Position numbers and translations under genes: made by a program | Origin: Bacillota bacterium | GTDB lineage: Bacteria; Bacillota; Clostridia; Lachnospirales; Lachnospiraceae | DNA length: 10,963 bases | Assembly (NCBI GenBank): GCA_023419655.1 | Contig: JAEZXP010000113.1 | Coordinates: 1 to 10,963, forward strand | Reading direction: 5' to 3' | The notes under the pieces: generated by a model | Database searches by the model: none | The model's input: the letters and a program-made list of their open reading frames with translations, nothing else | Told to the model about the DNA's origin: nothing | Shown: positions 6,974-10,963 of the stretch, one piece after another | Position numbering within the stretch: position 1 is the stretch's first letter | How the letters are laid out: each line of letters begins with the position of its first letter

Positions 6974-8509
6974 CTAACCTCCAATTTGCTTACTTTTTGG
7001 CAACAGAATCTCTACATTTGTATATTCCCCAAGCTTACTTTTTATCCTCATATGGCCATAGTGGGCCGTTATAATTCTGAATACATAGGAAAGACCGATT
7101 CCCCAATTATTTTGCTTTGATTTCGTTGAGAAGTAGGGGTTGAATATTTTTCGTATTATCTTTTTAGGAATACCGCAGCCGTTATCCTTAATGGAGAGGT
7201 ATATCCAATCCATGCTGGAATTCACTGTAATACAGATAGTAGCATCTTCGTTATTCTTTGTATAGATGGCATCCGTAGCATTGGCAATCAGATTTATGAT
7301 AACATGCTTCATGTGATACATATCAAAATTACTATATACTTCCGTATCATGGTAGGTTTTGATAAGCTGGATTTTATCCGGTACGGCGACTTCATTAAGG
7401 GCAGTCTCAATGGCTTCAATCAGATTGTTATTGATGGTACTGACTTTCAGGTCTTTAATATTATTCAGTGCCTTTGTTATAGAATCCATATGATTGCTTG
7501 ACAGAGATATTATTTTCTCCAGCTGGGTCCTTCCCTCGGGCGTGCCGTAATTGGCCAATGCTTCCTCAGAGAGAATCTTAATGTTGAACATGATATTCTT
7601 ATCGGAGTGAAGAACATCCTTCAAATTATTATTCAAAAGTGTAAGATTCTTTTTGATGCCTCTTTCCTTGAACCAATTGAACATGCTGTCTGTTTTAAAC
7701 TTATAGGTAATAAATAAAATAATAAATAAGATAATCAGAGATAGCAGGGGCAGGGCTGTGGCATAATAATTCGGAACAATAACATCCAGCTTATACCGCC
7801 AAAAGGCGTAGTTAAATACATCGTGAACAGAAGTACGAAAGGTTCCTGTAAAAAATACAAAGTAAAAAACAAGATTTAGTAACAGTATACTAAAGGCAAG
7901 GCCGATTAGCTGTTTGGCAAAAAAAGATATTTTATTCTTCAAAAAGTTTTGAATAAGTAATAGGATAGGATATATCATATAAAGAAAGGCAAAAATACAC
8001 ATAAGGATATCCAGGAGGCTGATTAAGCCGCGCCATAATTCATATCTTCCTTGATTTTGCAATTTATGCCCGATAAGATAGATGCTAAATGCCGTATCGG
8101 GATGATAGAACAGAAAATATATAACCAAATATCCGGCCAGTACGGTATATTGCATAATATGCTTAACGGGTTTTTCGTTTTGGTTTTTTGTCTTATTAAT
8201 GAATGTATTGGCAAAAAGCATAATGGCAGTTAAATATACAATAATTCCTAGATTCCGGATAATTTGAATATTGGATAAGGAGATTCTGAGTAATTGGCTA
8301 AAAAATAAAAACAGATTATATTCAATACCCCGGTAAACGAAGGATGACGGAATCTGATAATTACTGCTCCGGTATATTTCTGACAATATGGTAAACATAC
8401 ACAATGTCGTACCCAGTACCATCATAATAAAAAGCAGATTATATTTATTTCTGATACGAATGGCTAAAATAAGTGAGAATAAAGCCATAAAAATTATTGT
8501 AAGTGCCAT
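6974..8509 (-). CDS. Membrane sensor histidine kinase with eight-helix N-terminus
   Basis: A 511-residue sensor kinase, using the ATG at 8509-8507 with GGAGGA on the minus strand at 8518-8513. The N-terminal half has about eight hydrophobic segments (roughly 2-18, 24-42, 62-78, 86-104, 119-136, 164-188, 198-222, 252-270) with short loops and no large extracytoplasmic domain, so the signal may be sensed in or near the membrane. The catalytic half has a probable phospho-acceptor H301 in L-H-S-D-K-N, the N box N-L-I-A-N-A-T-D-A-I (406-415), G1 box D-N-G-C-G-I-P (442-448), F box F-N-P-Y-F-S-T-K (456-463) and G2 box W-G-I-G-L-S-Y (469-475). I do not recognise the sensor region as a named domain. 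A longer reading from 8605 would add 32 residues but begins upstream of the likely promoter. It pairs with the response regulator immediately downstream. Confidence 0.9.
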   Translation of the reverse strand: MALTIIFMALFSLILAIRIRNKYNLLFIMMVLGTTLCMFTILSEIYRSSNYQIPSSFVYRGIEYNLFLFFSQLLRISLSNIQIIRNLGIIVYLTAIMLFANTFINKTKNQNEKPVKHIMQYTVLAGYLVIYFLFYHPDTAFSIYLIGHKLQNQGRYELWRGLISLLDILMCIFAFLYMIYPILLLIQNFLKNKISFFAKQLIGLAFSILLLNLVFYFVFFTGTFRTSVHDVFNYAFWRYKLDVIVPNYYATALPLLSLIILFIILFITYKFKTDSMFNWFKERGIKKNLTLLNNNLKDVLHSDKNIMFNIKILSEEALANYGTPEGRTQLEKIISLSSNHMDSITKALNNIKDLKVSTINNNLIEAIETALNEVAVPDKIQLIKTYHDTEVYSNFDMYHMKHVIINLIANATDAIYTKNNEDATICITVNSSMDWIYLSIKDNGCGIPKKIIRKIFNPYFSTKSKQNNWGIGLSYVFRIITAHYGHMRIKSKLGEYTNVEILLPKSKQIGG

Positions 8510-8559
8510 AAGTCCTCCACTTTTTAACCGGCTGATATACGTTAATATATACATGTAGT

Positions 8560-8587
8560 AGTATATCATAAAGGTTATTGGATGCAA
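8560..8587 (-). promoter_or_regulatory. Candidate extended -10 promoter for the two-component operon
   Basis: On the minus strand TTGCAT (8587-8582) is followed after 16 bases by TATACT (8565-8560), which carries the TG of an extended -10 element (TGATATACT). Transcription would start near 8553, leaving a leader of about 44 bases before the kinase ATG at 8509. A second perfect TATAAT on the minus strand (8613-8608) has only a poor -35 box and could be an alternative. Both would start transcription downstream of the 8605 start codon, which supports the shorter kinase. Confidence 0.5.
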
Positions 8588-8631
8588 GGTGTATAAAACA
8601 TACAACCATTATACAATAAATGAAAACATAT

Positions 8632-8640
8632 TGCTATAAT
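8632..8640 (+). promoter_or_regulatory. Candidate extended -10 promoter for the Wzz-like gene
   Basis: TGCTATAAT (8632-8640) is a perfect extended -10 element. The -35 region is weak (TACAAT at 8612-8617, spacing 17), as is often the case with extended -10 promoters. Initiation near 8647 would give an 80-base leader. A second extended -10-like sequence, TGATATACT, occurs at 8651-8659. Confidence 0.45.
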
Positions 8641-8729
8641 AATACGCAGATGATATACTTAGAAGAGGAAATGGTTATATACTTACTAATAAAATAATGA
8701 CACAAAATATAGAATACTAGAGGTAAATA

Positions 8730-9782
8730 ATGAATACAAATTCAAATCAAAATGATACTAGAAATAATTATACAGAAGAGATTAGCCTGCAAGATCTTTT
8801 TATGGCACTTTGGAGGCAGAAGATATTAATAATAGCAGTAACACTTATTACAGCCCTTGTTGCCGGCATAATAAGTATGTTTGTACTAAAACCCGTATAT
8901 CATGCAAAGCTGAACATCATCATGAATATGCCGGAGATACATCATACCAAATACGGTGATTATGCATTGCCGATATCTACGAATGAGCAGTATATTAATC
9001 TGATTACGAGTAATGACATTTTAAGCAATACGATTCTTGACATGGAATACAATCCGGGGGAAATCACCATTGAATCCTTGCGAGACAGGATATCCATCAC
9101 GCAGACGGATTCCAAGAACATGGTTCAGAACAGCTTTGAAATCAAAGTTTCTGCCGGCAATCCGGAAGACGCCAGAAAGCTTGCGCATACTTTATACAGA
9201 AATTATGTAGAGTTTCTGGATGTTATGGTAGCGGAAGGGGCGACTACGTACTTCTCCAGTTATTATGGCGTTGAGTTAAGGGCCCTGCAGGTTGAACTTG
9301 AAAGCAATAAAGCGCTTTTGGAAAAGAATATTGAATTACTGAACGATACACCTAAGACGATAAATCAGAAGGAAGCGCTGGATACAATTCTGTCCCCGGG
9401 AAACACGACTGATTTTATTATTATGGAGAATATTATCAATCCCAATTATACGGCTGTTGAATTAGATATCATAAATATCAAGCAGACAATTAATTCGATT
9501 GAAAGCAGCATGAATCAGTATAATATATACCTTGATGAATTGGCAGCAAAGCAGGCAGAGATAGATAAATATTATGAGACCGGAGAATTTACTGAGCTTA
9601 AGTCAAAGATAGTCAGAATTACAAAGAGTAATATATACCTTCCCTCTGACCCGGTGGCACCCAGCAGAAAGACAAGCCCGAGTAATTTAAAGAATATTAT
9701 GATTGGCGCCTTGTTAGGTGGCATGGTATCGGTTTTGATAGCTTTTATAAAAGAATTCTGGTTTAAGAAAGATATGAAATAA
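8730..9782 (+). CDS. Wzz-type chain-length determinant / polysaccharide co-polymerase protein
   Basis: A 350-residue membrane protein with the Wzz architecture: a cytoplasmic N-terminus with I-S-L-Q-D-L-F-M-A-L-W-R-Q-K, a first membrane helix at about 31-53, a long extracytoplasmic region rich in predicted coiled coil (about 175-300), the proline-containing P-x2-P-x-A-P-S-R-K-x-S-P segment before the second helix, and a second helix at about 321-342 ending in a short basic tail. Such proteins set polysaccharide chain length or activate tyrosine kinases that control capsule export. No kinase domain, Walker motifs or tyrosine-rich tail is present, and no BY-kinase or glycosyltransferase gene is adjacent. 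AGAGG at 8719-8723 is the ribosome binding site. The next gene, 40 bases on, is a chemoreceptor, which is an unusual partner. The polymer it acts on, if any, is unknown. Confidence 0.85.
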   Translation: MNTNSNQNDTRNNYTEEISLQDLFMALWRQKILIIAVTLITALVAGIISMFVLKPVYHAKLNIIMNMPEIHHTKYGDYALPISTNEQYINLITSNDILSNTILDMEYNPGEITIESLRDRISITQTDSKNMVQNSFEIKVSAGNPEDARKLAHTLYRNYVEFLDVMVAEGATTYFSSYYGVELRALQVELESNKALLEKNIELLNDTPKTINQKEALDTILSPGNTTDFIIMENIINPNYTAVELDIINIKQTINSIESSMNQYNIYLDELAAKQAEIDKYYETGEFTELKSKIVRITKSNIYLPSDPVAPSRKTSPSNLKNIMIGALLGGMVSVLIAFIKEFWFKKDMK

Positions 9783-9822
9783 GATATAGATATTATACAA
9801 AAGATGGGAGAATAGGTCGTTT

Positions 9823-10963
9823 ATGAAAGTATTCAGGTTAAACAGTATTAGTAAAAAGTTTTATTATTTATTATCGATAAGTATTGTTACTTCCTTGCTT
9901 GCAATTTCCGTGTTTAACTACTTTATATCAAAGAGGGAACTGAATCGTTCCAACCAGATTATTTTAAAAAATGCAATTGAATCGACCATGGTAGAGGTTA
10001 ACAGAAATCATGGTTACAGTCAGGACAAGTCACAATGGATGACAGAGGAAGAAGCGAAGGCGGCTTCACTGGCTTCTATCGGCCATTTATCCGGCGGCCT
10101 GGATGGTCTTTCCGGAGCAACCACTGAGGATGAAGATGCAACAAGCTCGGCTACTCTGAATAGTATCTATGCCGACCATGCGATTGACTTGGGAGAATCA
10201 GGATATTTCTTCGTTATGGATTCACAGGGAAATATAATTTCCCATCCGTTTTTATCAGGTAGTATATATGATTTAAAATCAAAGGACGGAAGATTCATTG
10301 TCCAGGAAATTATTAATACGGCGAAATCCGGCGGAGGAACACTTAAGTATGCGCTTGAAGATGATGTAAGTGAAATTACAGACGGCAAGACAGTATACTC
10401 AAAGTATTTTCCCCACTGGGACTGGGTCATAAGCGCAGTTATTTATAATAAAGAGCTGGCAAGGGGAGCAAATATCATATTGGTTTATAATATGATAGGT
10501 GTTTTTAGCATGCTTGCGATAGCGATGTTTTTTACTATCTTGTTTACGAATAAGATTATTAAGCCAATCAGGACCATTACAAAAGCCTTGACAGGGATAT
10601 CGGACGGGGACTTAACCATTGAGAAGATACACATCGATACAAAGGATGAGATGAAGCTTCTTGGTGATTCGGTGAATCGTCTGATTGACAGCTTCAGAAA
10701 AATTGTTGGTACAATGAGGTCTTCCAGCGACAGCCTGAATAAATATGCTGCTAATCTGAAGGAATCTTCAGGATATGTATCCGAAGCGACCACAGAGGTG
10801 GCAAATGCTATTTCCCAGATGGCGGTACAATCGGATGAGCAGTTTAGAGATACGGTATCCAGTGTGGAAAGCGTGACGCTTCTGGGTGAAAACATCAAGG
10901 TTACGGCTGAAGCCAGCACAAAGATAGGCTCTGTTGTAGAAAAGAACGTGGAATTAAAGGAAA
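9823..10963 (+). CDS. Methyl-accepting chemotaxis protein with Cache-type sensor (3' end missing)
   Basis: An open frame of 380 codons that runs off the right edge without a stop. The N-terminus has a first membrane helix at about 14-36, an extracytoplasmic region to about 216, a second helix at 217-242, a HAMP domain at 243-295 (beginning N-K-I-I-K-P-I-R and containing D-G-D-L and K-D-E-M-K-L-L), and the start of the coiled-coil signalling domain with repeated alanine/serine/glutamate helices. The sensor contains G-E-S-G-Y-F-F-V-M-D-S-Q-G-N (124-137), H-P at 141-142 and the W-D-W-V-I-S pattern (199-204), a single-Cache (sCache_2-like) signature; relatives in characterised receptors often bind small carboxylates such as pyruvate. 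AGGT at 9814-9817 or GGGAG at 9806-9810 is the ribosome binding site for the ATG. The methyl-accepting and CheA-contact tip lies beyond the window. It is probably cotranscribed with the Wzz-like gene. Confidence 0.93.
   Translation, partial: MKVFRLNSISKKFYYLLSISIVTSLLAISVFNYFISKRELNRSNQIILKNAIESTMVEVNRNHGYSQDKSQWMTEEEAKAASLASIGHLSGGLDGLSGATTEDEDATSSATLNSIYADHAIDLGESGYFFVMDSQGNIISHPFLSGSIYDLKSKDGRFIVQEIINTAKSGGGTLKYALEDDVSEITDGKTVYSKYFPHWDWVISAVIYNKELARGANIILVYNMIGVFSMLAIAMFFTILFTNKIIKPIRTITKALTGISDGDLTIEKIHIDTKDEMKLLGDSVNRLIDSFRKIVGTMRSSSDSLNKYAANLKESSGYVSEATTEVANAISQMAVQSDEQFRDTVSSVESVTLLGENIKVTAEASTKIGSVVEKNVELKE

Larger units (their letters stand above)
8533..8658. repeat. Three copies of the octamer TGATATAC in the divergent intergenic region
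   Basis: Exact copies occur at 8533-8540 (plus), 8568-8561 (minus) and 8651-8658 (plus). The first two form an inverted pair with a 20-base spacer. Near copies TATATAC (8546-8552) and TTATATAC (8675-8682) lie in the same region. Two exact copies overlap putative -10 elements, so they may be promoter parts, operator sites for the adjacent response regulator, or both. Confidence 0.4.

Noticed and set aside
6973..6984. TTG start for the response regulator at 6984
   Set aside because: The extra codons consist of the ribosome binding site for the ATG at 6972, which is the better start.
8510..8605. Longer N-terminus for the histidine kinase (start at 8605)
   Set aside because: The added 32 residues have no good ribosome binding site and begin upstream of both candidate promoter start points. 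The ATG at 8509 has GGAGGA just before it.
10485..10919. Antisense open frame opposite the chemoreceptor gene
   Set aside because: The plus strand encodes an intact HAMP domain and signalling coiled coil here, so the antisense frame is a by-product.

Overview
The window looks like chromosome from a low-to-moderate G+C Gram-positive anaerobe, most likely class Clostridia and perhaps a Lachnospiraceae-type genome. The reasons are AT-rich intergenic DNA, strong GGAGG-type ribosome binding sites, a lipoprotein solute-binding protein in place of a periplasmic one, and Gram-positive-style polytopic membrane proteins. The lineage is an inference from style; no marker gene fixes it. I see no rRNA, tRNA, CRISPR array, insertion sequence or phage gene.

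Positions 1-6211, plus strand: a transport and catabolism cluster. It opens with the 3' end of a MalG-type sugar ABC permease. Then come an RraA/HMG-aldolase-like protein, an AEC-family carrier (auxin efflux carrier / malonate transporter type), a lipoprotein solute-binding protein of ABC family 1, an FAD-dependent oxidoreductase of the FAD_oxidored type, and a D-isomer 2-hydroxyacid dehydrogenase. A hairpin and a good sigma-A-like promoter lie between the RraA gene and the AEC gene, so the last four genes can probably be transcribed independently of the ABC permease. The enzyme set (flavin oxidoreductase, NAD-dependent 2-hydroxyacid dehydrogenase, pyruvate-type aldolase or decarboxylase) suggests oxidation of a hydroxy acid or sugar-acid-like compound to an oxo acid, followed by C-C cleavage. 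The substrate cannot be read from the sequence, and I do not recognise the cluster as a described pathway.

Positions 6212-8729: a hairpin between convergent genes closes the cluster. On the minus strand there follows a two-component system: an eight-helix membrane histidine kinase and a NarL/LuxR-type response regulator, one base apart and translationally coupled. Their promoter is in a 220-base divergent region (8510-8729) that also carries a perfect extended -10 element for the plus strand and three exact copies of TGATATAC.

Positions 8730-10963, plus strand: a Wzz-type (polysaccharide co-polymerase) membrane protein without a kinase domain, then 40 bases later a methyl-accepting chemotaxis protein with a Cache-type sensor domain that runs off the right edge. 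Sensor kinase, surface-polysaccharide-type protein and chemoreceptor side by side suggest a sensing/surface behaviour module next to the catabolic cluster. A functional link between the two halves is only a hypothesis.
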